DNA of 34,465 nt from JBBDWK01 sp040902885 (GTDB lineage: Bacteria > Acidobacteriota > Terriglobia > Bryobacterales > Bryobacteraceae), in assembly GCA_040902885.1 (NCBI GenBank), contig JBBDWK010000033.1, positions 1 to 34,465 on the forward strand, given 5' to 3'. This document shows positions 24,501 to 31,981 of this stretch, piece after piece. Under the pieces are notes generated by a model. It ran no database searches and was not told the DNA's origin. It saw nothing but the letters and a program-made list of their open reading frames with translations. Numbering within the stretch: the stretch's first letter is position 1; each line of letters opens with the position of its first letter. The translations under genes and the position numbers were made by a program.

Positions 24501-27500
24501 TAAACGGGAAGTTGCCTCCGGCGGTGATGGTTCCACTGAGGACGCCCGAGGAGTTCAGCGCAATTCCCGCCGGCAGAGCCCCTCCTGCCACCGACCAAGA
24601 GTAGGGCGCGGAACCTCCGATAGCCGCAAGAGTCGTTGCATACGTTGTGGCCGGGGCGGCCTCCGGCACAGATGCGGTAAGAATCGCCAGATTGTCGTTG
24701 ACGATCAAAGTAAAGGCCGCCGTAGCGCTGCCGCCGCCCGCGTCGTCAACCTTCACGACGATGGGAAAGCTTCCGCCAGCCAGGGGACTCCCGGCAATTT
24801 GGCCCGCAGGCTGAAGCGCCAGACCGAGTGGCAGACTCCCGCCACCGAGCGACCAGACGTAGGGAGTCAAACCTCCCGTAGCGCGCAAGGTTTCGTTGTA
24901 GGCGACCGCTCGGGCGGCGCTCGAGAGCTCGGCATTGGTTATCGATGGCGGCAGTGCTACCACGATCCGCAGTTCTTTTGTGGCTTTCGCTTCGAGGCTA
25001 TCGAGCACTTGAAGCGTGAAATTGAAAATGCCCGTTGCGGACGGTTTGCCGCTTAAAACGCCCTCCGGAGTTAAAGTCAACCCGGCTGGCAAAGCGCCGG
25101 CAATGACGGACCAGCGATAGGGACCTTTACCTGCCGCGCGCAGGGTCTGCGAGTAGTCTGCGCCCGGATGGGCCGCCGGAAGCGGCGAAGCATTCTCGAT
25201 CGCGAGGAGGGGACCGGTAATGACGAGCGTGAAGCCCTTCGATGTGCTGAGATCCTCGCGATCCGTGATCTGTATCGTGAATGAATGCGTTCCGCTCACT
25301 CGCGGGGAGCCGAAAACCAGACCCGCGGCGCTCAGGGTGAGACCGGACGGAAGCGCGCCTCCGGACACCTCAAAGAGAAACGGCGCAGTGCCGCCTATCC
25401 GGGCTATGGCCTGGGAATACGGCGAGCCGACGGCGGCGGGTGGAAGAGGCGACGGCGTTGTGATGCCGAATTGCGTAAGGCCACCTGCACCGCCCCCGCC
25501 ACCACCGCCGCCACCTCCCCCGCTACCGCCTCCACCACCAGTCGGAGGCTGAGGCGGTGGTGGCGGGGGCGGTGCAGGTGCGAGGACATTCAAGGTCAGT
25601 TCTTGAGTCGCGCTAATGGAGGCGGCATCCGTTACCTCCACTGTTATACTGGCCGCGGCGGCGGCGCTGGCCGTGCCGCCGATCACGCCCTCCGGGCTCA
25701 AAGTCAGGGCTTCGGGCAGCGCGCCGTTGGTCAGCGACCACGTAAGCGGCAGTGTTCCGCCGTTGGCTGCCAACGTGTGTGAGTACGGAGTTCCCACCAC
25801 CGCCCCAGGCAAGCTCGTTGTGCCGACCACGGGCGCGGGATTGATCGTAATCGTGTAGCTTCGCGTAGCAGCGGCCCCTGCATTATCGGTTAGTCTCACC
25901 GTAAACGTTCCGGAGCCGAGCGCCGGGTTTCCACCGGTGACGACTCCCGCGCCCAGACTGAGTCCGGGAGGAAGCGATCCGGAATCGAGCGACCAGATGA
26001 GAGGCGGCGTGCCTCCAGTGCTTACGAGTGCGCTTGAATAGGCCGAGCCAACCGTCCAATCGGGCAGGGATGCGGTCGTAATCGAGGGCGCTGGGTTGAT
26101 GGTCAGTGTGAACAATCGCGTGGCGAATGACCCGACGCTATCGCTGGCCCGAACCGTGAAACCGAATTCACCCGGCAGAGACGGCGGCCCGATCAGGTTC
26201 GCGCCTGTCAGCGCAAGACCCGGCGGCAGGGTTCCCGAATCGAGCGACCACGTGTAGGGGCCGGCCCCGCCACTCGCCGAGAGCGTCTGCGCAAAGGGGT
26301 GGCCCTGCGTCCAGTTAGGCAGCGAAGCGTTCGCGATGGAGACGGGCTGGACGATCGCCAGTGTCAGCGGCGCTGTGACAACTGTGCCGACGCTGTCCGA
26401 CACCTGAATTGTGAACGGCCAGGTTCCCGCGGCCGACGGGTTGCCCGAAATCGAACCGGAGGCGGACAGGGTGAGACCGGGCGGGAGACTCCCCGCGGAA
26501 ATAGACCATGTGTGCGGACCGCTGCCGCCTGTCGCCGCGACGGGCTGGGAGTAAGCTGTCCCCGCCACCCCTGAGGGTAACGACGAAGTTGAAATCACTA
26601 GCGGCGGAACCGGATTGGAGCTGCCGACCATGGTGAAGATGGTCTTCTCCGTGTACGTGTCTCTGAACCGGGGTGTGGGCGCCGACGCGCTGGCCTCCAG
26701 TTCGGCGCTGAGCGGAGCGAAATTTCCTGCCACCGTGCCGGTCCCCGCGCCCACGGGGTTCGCGGAAGAATACGCCAGCGCCACACCGAAACTGATCGAG
26801 TCGGAAGTGGCCGTGTTCGAAGCCAGGATCTCCCACGTTGCCGAACCGGCCCCCTCAATGAGCGAAATAGGAGCGATGGGGTATCCCGAAGCCGTACCCG
26901 TGGCCGCGACGGGCGCGTAGGGCCCCGCCCCCGAGGCGTCGGCCGCCACAAGTTGGGCGGAAATGCCCGGAGTAGTGCCTGGCAAGACGGCACCCGTGGT
27001 GACAAAGATCGAGACGCCGGCAGGAATGTGGTTGAACCGCGCGATCAACCGTGTCCCCTGAGTAGCCAGGCCCGCGATATTCAATCCTTCGGCCGCTGGA
27101 AAGTCGGGATTATAGAAGCCCGTCTCACGCCGGTACACAGTGAGAGGATTGTTCTGTGCGGAAGCGCTTTCCGGTGTCGCGCCGATACTCCGCGCGACCA
27201 TCGCCGCGGGAGGCAGCTCCGCAAACTTGACATGAAGGTTCAGCTCGCCGCTCCCACCCGGATTTGCGGCGAGCTCCGGGTTGACGCTGGCGCCCGCGGA
27301 CAGCGGCAGTCCGGTGAAGGAAAGGATCGTGTCACTCGTGGTGCGTGTGCTGAAGGACAACACCGGCAGCGCCTGAGCCACGGTGATTGTCGGGTTTGCG
27401 AAGCCAGGCGCGCCCGCGCCTGTCGCCGAGATCGTCGCTTGGAGCGGGCCTGCTAAGGGACGCGCGCGAACATTGACGATCCGAATCAGGCGGTTCCCCG

Positions 27501-27945
27501 CCGTTCCGGGCGGATTCACCGGCACTCCGGTCCATTCAATGGTGTTGCTTTCGATGAGACGGCCCTGAAAAACGTTTCTGTTCGAGCAACCAGTCAGCGG
27601 CGTTTCGCAGGGAGACTGGGCGGCCGGTGCGGGGTCGTTCAGGAGCAAGAGAGCTTCCGTGGCCGCGCCAACCACCCGGCTGGTGATGGAGACCGGAAGA
27701 GTGATGCGAAAGTTCGCCTGCGGGATTGGTTCGCCGGCCTGAGTGGGAACGCCGCCTTCACACGTCAGACGAATGTGGGCCGCAAGCTCCGACAGACCCT
27801 CCGAACGGATCGGCGTTGTAGACCCGCTACTGAAAACGGTACACGACACCCCCGATTGAGCCGCGCCTGGTTGAACCGCCGCCAGCCACATCAACAAAGG
27901 GAAAACATTCCACCACCGAATTGTCTTTGTCCCCGCCAAGTGCAA
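21565..27945 (-). CDS. Giant secreted Ig-like repeat protein with Solibacter-type C-terminal domain
   Basis: A 2,126-residue product. A signal peptide (1-29, ending AAQ) is followed by an N-terminal region (30-445) with four cysteines. Ten He_PIG-like repeats of about 85 residues cover roughly 448-1345, each with xAYSxxLxAxGGxxPYxWSLxxGxLPxGLxL. Four BACON-like repeats (about 1346-1770, with PWLSL/AWLSL) follow, then a Big_1/invasin-like segment. The end (about 1898-2126) is the TIGR03437-type domain: APGNVVAIYGSNLA, GGVEAALYFASSGQINAQIP, PGEYIVIYLAGMG, GLYQINLRIP. A Pro-run/Gly-run linker separates repeats 4 and 5. The start is TTG, supported by an AGAGGA site. Such proteins are thought to be surface or secreted binding proteins; the ligand is unknown. 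Confidence 0.9.
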   Translation of the reverse strand: MHLAGTKTIRWWNVFPLLMWLAAVQPGAAQSGVSCTVFSSGSTTPIRSEGLSELAAHIRLTCEGGVPTQAGEPIPQANFRITLPVSITSRVVGAATEALLLLNDPAPAAQSPCETPLTGCSNRNVFQGRLIESNTIEWTGVPVNPPGTAGNRLIRIVNVRARPLAGPLQATISATGAGAPGFANPTITVAQALPVLSFSTRTTSDTILSFTGLPLSAGASVNPELAANPGGSGELNLHVKFAELPPAAMVARSIGATPESASAQNNPLTVYRRETGFYNPDFPAAEGLNIAGLATQGTRLIARFNHIPAGVSIFVTTGAVLPGTTPGISAQLVAADASGAGPYAPVAATGTASGYPIAPISLIEGAGSATWEILASNTATSDSISFGVALAYSSANPVGAGTGTVAGNFAPLSAELEASASAPTPRFRDTYTEKTIFTMVGSSNPVPPLVISTSSLPSGVAGTAYSQPVAATGGSGPHTWSISAGSLPPGLTLSASGSISGNPSAAGTWPFTIQVSDSVGTVVTAPLTLAIVQPVSIANASLPNWTQGHPFAQTLSASGGAGPYTWSLDSGTLPPGLALTGANLIGPPSLPGEFGFTVRASDSVGSFATRLFTLTINPAPSITTASLPDWTVGSAYSSALVSTGGTPPLIWSLDSGSLPPGLSLGAGVVTGGNPALGSGTFTVRLTDNAGAAATRSYTITINPAPVVGTTSLPGAVVGTPYSHTLAANGGTLPLTWSLTNGALPEALTLSPEGVIGGTASAAAAASITVEVTDAASISATQELTLNVLAPAPPPPPPPQPPTGGGGGSGGGGGGGGGGGAGGLTQFGITTPSPLPPAAVGSPYSQAIARIGGTAPFLFEVSGGALPSGLTLSAAGLVFGSPRVSGTHSFTIQITDREDLSTSKGFTLVITGPLLAIENASPLPAAHPGADYSQTLRAAGKGPYRWSVIAGALPAGLTLTPEGVLSGKPSATGIFNFTLQVLDSLEAKATKELRIVVALPPSITNAELSSAARAVAYNETLRATGGLTPYVWSLGGGSLPLGLALQPAGQIAGSPLAGGSFPIVVKVDDAGGGSATAAFTLIVNDNLAILTASVPEAAPATTYATTLAAIGGSAPYSWSVAGGALPAGIALNSSGVLSGTITAGGNFPFIAKVTEAGGAFATRALILTAPAPPAISSGTLPVGIAETAYSAQLAASGGTVPYEWSLDSGFLPAGLSLTAAGLIAGTPDVPGLFQFTAGVKDSKGGRAIAPLTLDVRAAPLSISSFSPTAVGVAGLPYLFTFRGAGGVPPYSWSIESGLPEGVSLGAVTGELAGTPKSAGDFTFTVVLRDHAATTVSKSFEWKVLPPGTPVLLLSDSGIAFTAVEGGDAPAAQTVSIISSTATQLPLTATVEGAPAWLSLTPRSAVTPARIQFSVDQKQLQGGTTHTAQVQISSPQAGLSVSLPITLSVQRRPPQLHASPPVLGFQAVGAVQAALTDTLLLRNSGGGTLNFQVSVAGETPWLSIANGSGQLGPNVAASVTVNASPHNLPPGSHLGRLIVSSDAGSADVPVALFVSDAGMRLDPAGMIFSAREGNGTPRQTRRFNVHVDGVASATWEAEVAGSTPWLSLPAVSGTASPASPAGIDFTVNSAGLNRGAYYGRIRVTVPGVPNSPQELLIVLEVREADAPPAPDPFPAGLLFTEVVGGRNPAPQTISVHVSSAAPLGFQAAASTEDGGAWLAVHPTSGLASTTTPGQATATLDTSTLKQGVYRGGVNFSIGTTAVRTVNVTLIMIPAAPAAAASASRRYAAGCTPSRLVATHTGLVSNFAAPVGWPTPLAVRLTDDCGDPVAGATVVATFSNGDPSVVLVPDGGRTGVYSSTWKPAKSPSQTTVTARASAPNLGAATSEIIGSVTANAVPLLAKNGVLHNLNPQRGAPVAPGNVVAIYGSNLAVSTEAAATLPLPTSINGTSVIVGGVEAALYFASSGQINAQIPMELEPDREYQIVVSVNGAISAADSIYTSSVQPGIAAFQDRGIIAQHSNFQLVSSAEPARPGEYIVIYLAGMGVTDVPVRTGAPSPGDPLARARVQPRVTLDGKPVEIVFAGLTPGLVGLYQINLRIPEGARHGVQSLTVEQEGIASNTALIPISVQ
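25482..25580. repeat. Perfect 28-bp inverted repeat encoding the Pro-run and Gly-run linker
   Basis: 25482-25509 and 25553-25580 are exact reverse complements over 28 bp with a 43-nt spacer. On the coding strand the first arm encodes APAPPPPPPP and the second GGGGGGGAG, because CCN proline codons become GGN glycine codons when inverted. Together with the loop they form the PPPPPPPQPPTGGGGG linker between Ig-like repeats 4 and 5 of the giant protein. Confidence 0.85.
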
Positions 27946-28069
27946 TCTGGTCCTCTATTTTCTTGTTGGCAAACTTACTTAAAGTTAGAAAGCCCATTGT
28001 GTCTTCAAACTAGAGGCGCAGCAATAGTTTGCGAGGTGGGGCCCGCCCAGTACTAATTGCCCGAAGAGG

Positions 28070-28951
28070 TTAGGACGATACGGAATCGCTCACAGGCGCG
28101 GACTGTGCGCGGGCGACATAAGAGCTCACGTACTCGGAGAAGGCCGCTTGAAGACTTTCTCGGGCGTTACCGGAATACCGGACCGCTCGATCCCCGATGA
28201 CCCACACGGGAAGAAGCTCTCGCGTGGTCGAGGTGATGAAGACCTGGTCCGCCGATTCGAGATCGGCGGGATACAAGGTCTTCTCGACTACCGGATACCG
28301 GGCAACTTGCACATCCGAAAGAAGAATCTCACGCGTCACACCGGGCAGGCAGCCGGATGACAGAGGCGGAGTGAAGACGCGGTTCTCCCTGGCAACGAAG
28401 ATATTGGCGGAGGTGCACTCGGCAACCTCGCCACCCTCGTTGAGAAGGATTACTTCGTCAAAACCATGCGATTGCGCCTCTTCGAGCCAAGCGAGATTCA
28501 TGGCCCACGACAGAATTTTTGTGCCCGAAAAGGGGTTGGCGGAGTGGCGCGCCTGGGGTACTATACTCAGGCGGACTCCCCCGCCCCAATCCTTCAAATC
28601 GGTGGTCAGCGCGGCAACATCGGACGCACTCGCTGACTGCGGACCCTGCCACATACCTCCGCCGTTCCGCACTACAACCAGGCGCAGGGTGGCCTCGCGC
28701 GCTTCATTGGCCTCCAGCAACCGCAGCAGCCGTTCGTGCACGGCCCCCGGGTCGGGCGGCATGGGAACGCGCAGCAGCGCGGCATCCCGAGACATGCGGG
28801 CCCAGTGGCGCTCGAAAGCAAAGAGCACTCCTTCCACGACCTTTATGGTGCTGAACACCCCCCAGCCCGAAAGCAATCCCACCTGGCCTGGCGACAGGAG
28901 CTTTTCCGATGCCTCGCGGATCTCTTCGTTGTGCAGTACGAAGCGGTGCAT
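28070..28951 (-). CDS. PLP-dependent class IV aminotransferase
   Basis: The 293-residue product belongs to fold-type IV PLP enzymes (branched-chain aminotransferase, D-amino-acid aminotransferase, aminodeoxychorismate lyase). Visible features: GWGVFSTIKVVEGVLFAFERHWARM at the start, the Schiff-base lysine K145 in SGTKILSWAMN, E178 in GEVAECTSANIF (cofactor-binding glutamate and phosphate loop), SSGCLPGVTREILL, and DLESADQVFITSTTRELLPV. The sequence does not decide between 4-amino-4-deoxychorismate lyase (PabC) and a BCAT/DAAT-type enzyme; no pabA or pabB is near. It has a weak ribosome site. It is upstream of the giant protein on the same strand (124 bp gap) and divergent from thiO. Confidence 0.85.
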   Translation of the reverse strand: MHRFVLHNEEIREASEKLLSPGQVGLLSGWGVFSTIKVVEGVLFAFERHWARMSRDAALLRVPMPPDPGAVHERLLRLLEANEAREATLRLVVVRNGGGMWQGPQSASASDVAALTTDLKDWGGGVRLSIVPQARHSANPFSGTKILSWAMNLAWLEEAQSHGFDEVILLNEGGEVAECTSANIFVARENRVFTPPLSSGCLPGVTREILLSDVQVARYPVVEKTLYPADLESADQVFITSTTRELLPVWVIGDRAVRYSGNARESLQAAFSEYVSSYVARAQSAPVSDSVSS

Positions 28952-29029
28952 GCTGGTCTCATTCTACCTTGCCGGTCACCGCGTTACCATGGAACGGGTG
29001 CGACATAAAAGTGGGGGAAAACGCATACT

Positions 29030-29114
29030 GAGCCGCGACCGGAGGGAGCGGTTGCCTTCAAGGAGCCATCCGATCGCCCCGTTATGGTCTGACCGCTTCC
29101 TGCGGTCGCGGCTC
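29030..29114. repeat. Imperfect 23-bp inverted repeat before the glycine oxidase gene
   Basis: 29030-29052 pairs with 29092-29114: GAGCCGCGACCG with CGGTCGCGGCTC (12 bp), then a 5-bp block with one mismatch and one G-T pair, then AGCGGT with ACCGCT. The loop is 39 nt. It fills most of the 180-bp gap between the divergent aminotransferase and ThiO starts and ends 17 bp before the ThiO ATG. It resembles dispersed palindromes I recall from acidobacterial genomes. It could affect thiO expression through an mRNA hairpin. Confidence 0.7.
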
Positions 29115-29131
29115 GGCTTGGCGTGCCTGCC

Positions 29132-30211
29132 ATGAATAAGGGACCATTGGACGCCATCGTAGTAGGGGCCGGCATCATTGGGACATCCATTGCGTGGCGC
29201 CTTTCACAAAGCGGGCTCAAAGTATGTTTGATGGATTCGGGCGCGGTGGGCCGCGAGGCGAGCTGGGCCGGCGCCGGGATGCTCGCGCCCGGCGGCGAAG
29301 TTGAGGGCCGCTCGGGATGGGCCGAGCTTTTCCTGGAAGCCGGGCGCCTTTATCCGGGCTATGTCGCCGAGATCGAATCGGAGAGCGGCGTAAGCATCGA
29401 CTTCCGCATTTCCGGCGCGCTCGAGGCGGCCTTCGACGAAGGCGAGTGCCTGGAGCTTCGCGATCGCGCGCGATTACAGGAGAGCCTGGGCATCCGCTCC
29501 GAGGTCCTCGATGTCCACAATTCGCGCGAGCTCGTTCCCGGTCTCGCGGAGGGCGTTGTTGGCGGCGTCTTTTTTCCGGACGACGGCATCGTGAATCCGC
29601 GCGACGTCACGGCGGGCCTGAAAGCGGCCTGCGGCAAACATGGCGTGCTCATCCGGGAGGGAGAACGAGTAGCGGCATTGAGGGCGTCCCCGGCCGGCGT
29701 TGAGGCCGTGACCGGGCGCGAATCCCTCTCGGCGAAAGTGGCCGTGCTGGCGGCCGGAGCGTGGAGCGGGTCGGTGGAGGTTACAGTCAACGGTGTCCGG
29801 CGGCCGTTGCCGCGGACCGTTCCCGTGCGCGGGCATCTCCTGGGCTATGCGCTGGAGCCCTGCCGCCTCGGTCCCATACTGCGATACCATCACACGTACC
29901 TTTTGCAGCGCGCCGGCGGGCTGCTTGTGGCGGGGAGTTCCACCGAGAAAGCCGGCTTTGACCGCGGCATCGATCCCGCCATCGCCGATGACATTGCGCG
30001 CCGGGCCGAACATCTATTGCCCTCCTTACGGAATGCTTCGTCCCCTGAGGCCTGGATTGGTTTCCGCCCGGGCCTGGAGTGCTCCGAAGAGCCGTTGATG
30101 CGGCGTGAGCCGGACTCCAACTTATGGCTGGCCTATGGCCACTATCGGAACGGCATTCTGCTCGCGCCGGCGACGGCGAAGATCGTCGCGGACCAGATCA
30201 TGTCCAGCTAG
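29132..30211 (+). CDS. thiO: Glycine oxidase ThiO-like FAD-dependent oxidoreductase
   Basis: The 359-residue product is a DAO-family flavoenzyme: the FAD-binding VGAGIIGTSIAWRLSQSG (residues 11-28), the EASWAGAGMLAP block (42-53) and the C-terminal GFRPGLE...LWLAYGHYRNGILLAPATA, characteristic of ThiO. ThiO oxidises glycine to iminoglycine for the thiazole part of thiamine. Related enzymes of the DAO family act on other amines, so the reaction is probable rather than certain. The frame opens at a GTG at 29123; the ATG at 29132 is preferred because the family starts a few residues before the dinucleotide motif. No thiS, thiG or TPP riboswitch is visible nearby. The 3' end overlaps the convergent HipA-like gene by 14 bp. 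Confidence 0.85.
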   Translation: MNKGPLDAIVVGAGIIGTSIAWRLSQSGLKVCLMDSGAVGREASWAGAGMLAPGGEVEGRSGWAELFLEAGRLYPGYVAEIESESGVSIDFRISGALEAAFDEGECLELRDRARLQESLGIRSEVLDVHNSRELVPGLAEGVVGGVFFPDDGIVNPRDVTAGLKAACGKHGVLIREGERVAALRASPAGVEAVTGRESLSAKVAVLAAGAWSGSVEVTVNGVRRPLPRTVPVRGHLLGYALEPCRLGPILRYHHTYLLQRAGGLLVAGSSTEKAGFDRGIDPAIADDIARRAEHLLPSLRNASSPEAWIGFRPGLECSEEPLMRREPDSNLWLAYGHYRNGILLAPATAKIVADQIMSS

Positions 30212-31040
30212 GAAAAGGATTGCCGGGCGCCTGCCGCGCGGCCGAAAGGAGATCGGGCACGCGCTTCCGGCGGCGCATCAGCGTCTCCAGCACGCGCTCG
30301 AGCCGGTCGTCCTCGCCTTCGAGCCACTCCGGCGGCACTTGCCGGTAGGCCCGGTCGATGATCTGTTCCGGAAAGTTCCTCACTTGATCGAGCCAGGGCT
30401 GGAAGTCGTCCAGCGACCGCACCCGTCCGTAGACCGTCGTCCGCGAGTACAGGCCCTGGAGGGGCGATTCGGGAAAATCCCAGTGGGGACCGTTTAGAAC
30501 GAAACCTTGATCCACCATCACTCCCAGGAAGCCCAGCTTGAGGGGATGCGTGTCTTCGCCGCCGCGCCACTCCTTCAGCCGTGCGCGAAAGAAGATGCAC
30601 TGGCGCGCGTCGGCGTTGGCGATCCATTTGTCGAATACAAGAACTCCGAGGAAGTCGCTGAGGTTGGCGACGGCGCCGAGCAGCGAATCGGGCAGGTAGT
30701 CATAGACGGCCATCCGGTCAAGTCCTCCCGGCGAGGCCGGGTGGCGCGAACCGAAGTGCCAGCCCGGCTCGACCGGCGTCTTCTTCGTGCCGAGCTCGAT
30801 GCATACGCCCGGGTTCTCCCGCAGAAATTCCTCGGAGACGCGAATCAGGCTGGTAACCGGAGTGAGGATGCCCAGAAACCGCAGGAACTCCCCGGCGAGC
30901 AGTTCGTTGATCAGGATGCGCTGGTGCTGCGGGTTATTCCGGAACTTGACGACATAGTAGTGGCCGTCGTCAGCCTCCATGAGGTGTGCCTGCGCACCTC
31001 CGCGCATACGCTTCATGTGCCGCCGGGCGTTGATCGGCAT
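30198..31040 (-). CDS. HipA-like kinase domain protein
   Basis: The 280-residue product resembles the stand-alone HipA-like kinase family rather than full HipA toxins. Visible features: RMRGGAQAHLMEADDGHYYVVKFRNN (nucleotide-binding lysine K32), INELLAGEFLRFLG, the catalytic-loop-like FDKWIANADARQCIF (D137, N142, D144) and MVDQGFVLNG (metal-binding D177). The C-terminal 60 residues are Arg-rich. Unlike HipBA modules there is no HipB-type helix-turn-helix gene next to it; the divergent neighbour is a 73-residue protein with no such motif. Whether it phosphorylates a protein or small molecule is unknown. It converges with thiO (14-bp overlap). Confidence 0.7.
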   Translation of the reverse strand: MPINARRHMKRMRGGAQAHLMEADDGHYYVVKFRNNPQHQRILINELLAGEFLRFLGILTPVTSLIRVSEEFLRENPGVCIELGTKKTPVEPGWHFGSRHPASPGGLDRMAVYDYLPDSLLGAVANLSDFLGVLVFDKWIANADARQCIFFRARLKEWRGGEDTHPLKLGFLGVMVDQGFVLNGPHWDFPESPLQGLYSRTTVYGRVRSLDDFQPWLDQVRNFPEQIIDRAYRQVPPEWLEGEDDRLERVLETLMRRRKRVPDLLSAARQAPGNPFPSWT

Positions 31041-31110
31041 CTAAAATGGGATAATCTGATCTTACACGGAGCCGTTCACCGCACAAAACACCGAAAGGAG
31101 AGAACCGCGA

Positions 31111-31332
31111 ATGGCGGAGGAAACCGGGGCGCCTCCCGGAGCGCCCGCAGGTCCAGTGAGAAGTAAGGACGAGGTTGCCCTTGAGCTCATGAAGTTTATA
31201 GCCATCACCACCGGCTACGGCAGAGGGGCAGCCGCTGCGGGCTTCTCGGGGAAGCCTAACAGAAGCGCGGAGGAATACGCCGAAGCGCTCATCCAATTGT
31301 TCGAGCGCTGCCGCACGGTAGTTTCAAAGTAA
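31111..31332 (+). CDS. Small unrecognised protein, 73 residues
   Basis: I do not recognise a family. A disordered Pro/Gly-rich start (ETGAPPGAPAGPV) is followed by two likely helices (SKDEVALELMKFIAITTGYG and SAEEYAEALIQLFERCRTVV). It has no signal or membrane segment. The ATG has an excellent AAAGGAGAG site, which makes a real gene likely despite its length. It is divergent from the HipA-like gene (70 bp between starts) and is followed by a hairpin with a T-run. Confidence 0.65.
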   Translation: MAEETGAPPGAPAGPVRSKDEVALELMKFIAITTGYGRGAAAAGFSGKPNRSAEEYAEALIQLFERCRTVVSK

Positions 31333-31350
31333 GCTGGCAGCAGAGAGCCA

Positions 31351-31387
31351 GGGCCGTCGGCTAACGGCGGCGGCCCGCGGCTTTTTT
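31351..31387 (+). terminator. Candidate rho-independent terminator after the small gene
   Basis: GGGCCG (31351-31356) pairs with CGGCCC (31371-31376), then four bases and six T's (31382-31387). It begins 19 bp after the small gene's stop and overlaps the 3' end of the convergent histone-like gene. The 14-nt loop is longer than usual. Confidence 0.35.
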
Positions 31388-31873
31388 CGCGCCCTTCTTA
31401 GCAGGCGCCTTCTTCGCGGCCTTTTTGGCCGGCGCTTTCTTAGCCGCCTTCTTGGCAGCCTTCTTTGCGGGCGCTTTTTTGGCTGCCTTCTTCGCAGCTT
31501 TCTTAGCAGCCTTCTTCGGTGCGGCCTTCTTGGCAGCCTTCTTTGGCGCCGCCTTCTTCGCGGCCTTCTTTGGCGCCGCCTTCTTCACAGCTGCCTTCTT
31601 CGCGGGAGCCTTCTTTGCAGCCTTCCGCGGGGCCTTTTTCACCGGGGCGGGCTCCGGCGGGGTTATGGTCGCTGGCATGGGAGCGTTGGCTCCTTCGGAA
31701 ACAGCCGGAGGCGCGATCATATCGGCCTCCTCATCGACATCGTCATCCTCATCCTCTTCGTCATAATCGTCGAGCTTGGTATCGAGTTCGGAGCTTTCAT
31801 CTTCATTGTCATAGTCTCGGTAGTCATCCATTTCATCTTCGTCACCGGGAGCGAGCCTCGCGTCCTCAAACAT
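31361..31873 (-). CDS. Histone H1-like protein with acidic N-terminal half
   Basis: The 170-residue product is strongly bipartite. Residues 1-52 are dominated by Asp/Glu (DEDEMDDYRDYDNEDESSELD, later DEEDEDDDVDEEAD). A Pro/Ala linker follows, then residues 79-170 are Lys/Ala/Pro repeats of KKAAKKAP type, including near-exact AAPKKAAKK units, ending GRRR. The basic part resembles histone H1-like or HctB-type nucleoid proteins that bind DNA. The acidic head could mask the tail or bind a partner. The ATG at 31873 is chosen over the upstream in-frame ATG at 31909 because AGGAGG lies eight bases before it. It converges with the small gene at 31111. The repetitive DNA may vary in length between strains. 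Confidence 0.8.
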   Translation of the reverse strand: MFEDARLAPGDEDEMDDYRDYDNEDESSELDTKLDDYDEEDEDDDVDEEADMIAPPAVSEGANAPMPATITPPEPAPVKKAPRKAAKKAPAKKAAVKKAAPKKAAKKAAPKKAAKKAAPKKAAKKAAKKAAKKAPAKKAAKKAAKKAPAKKAAKKAPAKKGAKKAAGRRR

Positions 31874-31981
31874 TCTCGATGCCTCCTGTTGTACGGGCAC
31901 AGTCAACACTAGAATACCCCTTTTTCCTTTGGAGGCAAGAGGTAAGAAGCGAAAAAGTCAAAAAAATGTAATGTCTGCCGC

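Noticed and set aside
23581..25056. Long plus-strand frame inside the giant Ig-like gene (491 codons)
   Set aside because: It is a shadow of the repeat protein, rich in Arg/Gly with no recognisable fold.
28952..29131. TPP riboswitch before thiO
   Set aside because: No CUGAGA or related conserved core is present; the region is a palindromic repeat.
31425..31766. Plus-strand frame coding for a poly Ala/Phe peptide
   Set aside because: It is simply the complement of the Lys/Ala repeat codons of the histone-like gene, whose AGGAGG start site is convincing.
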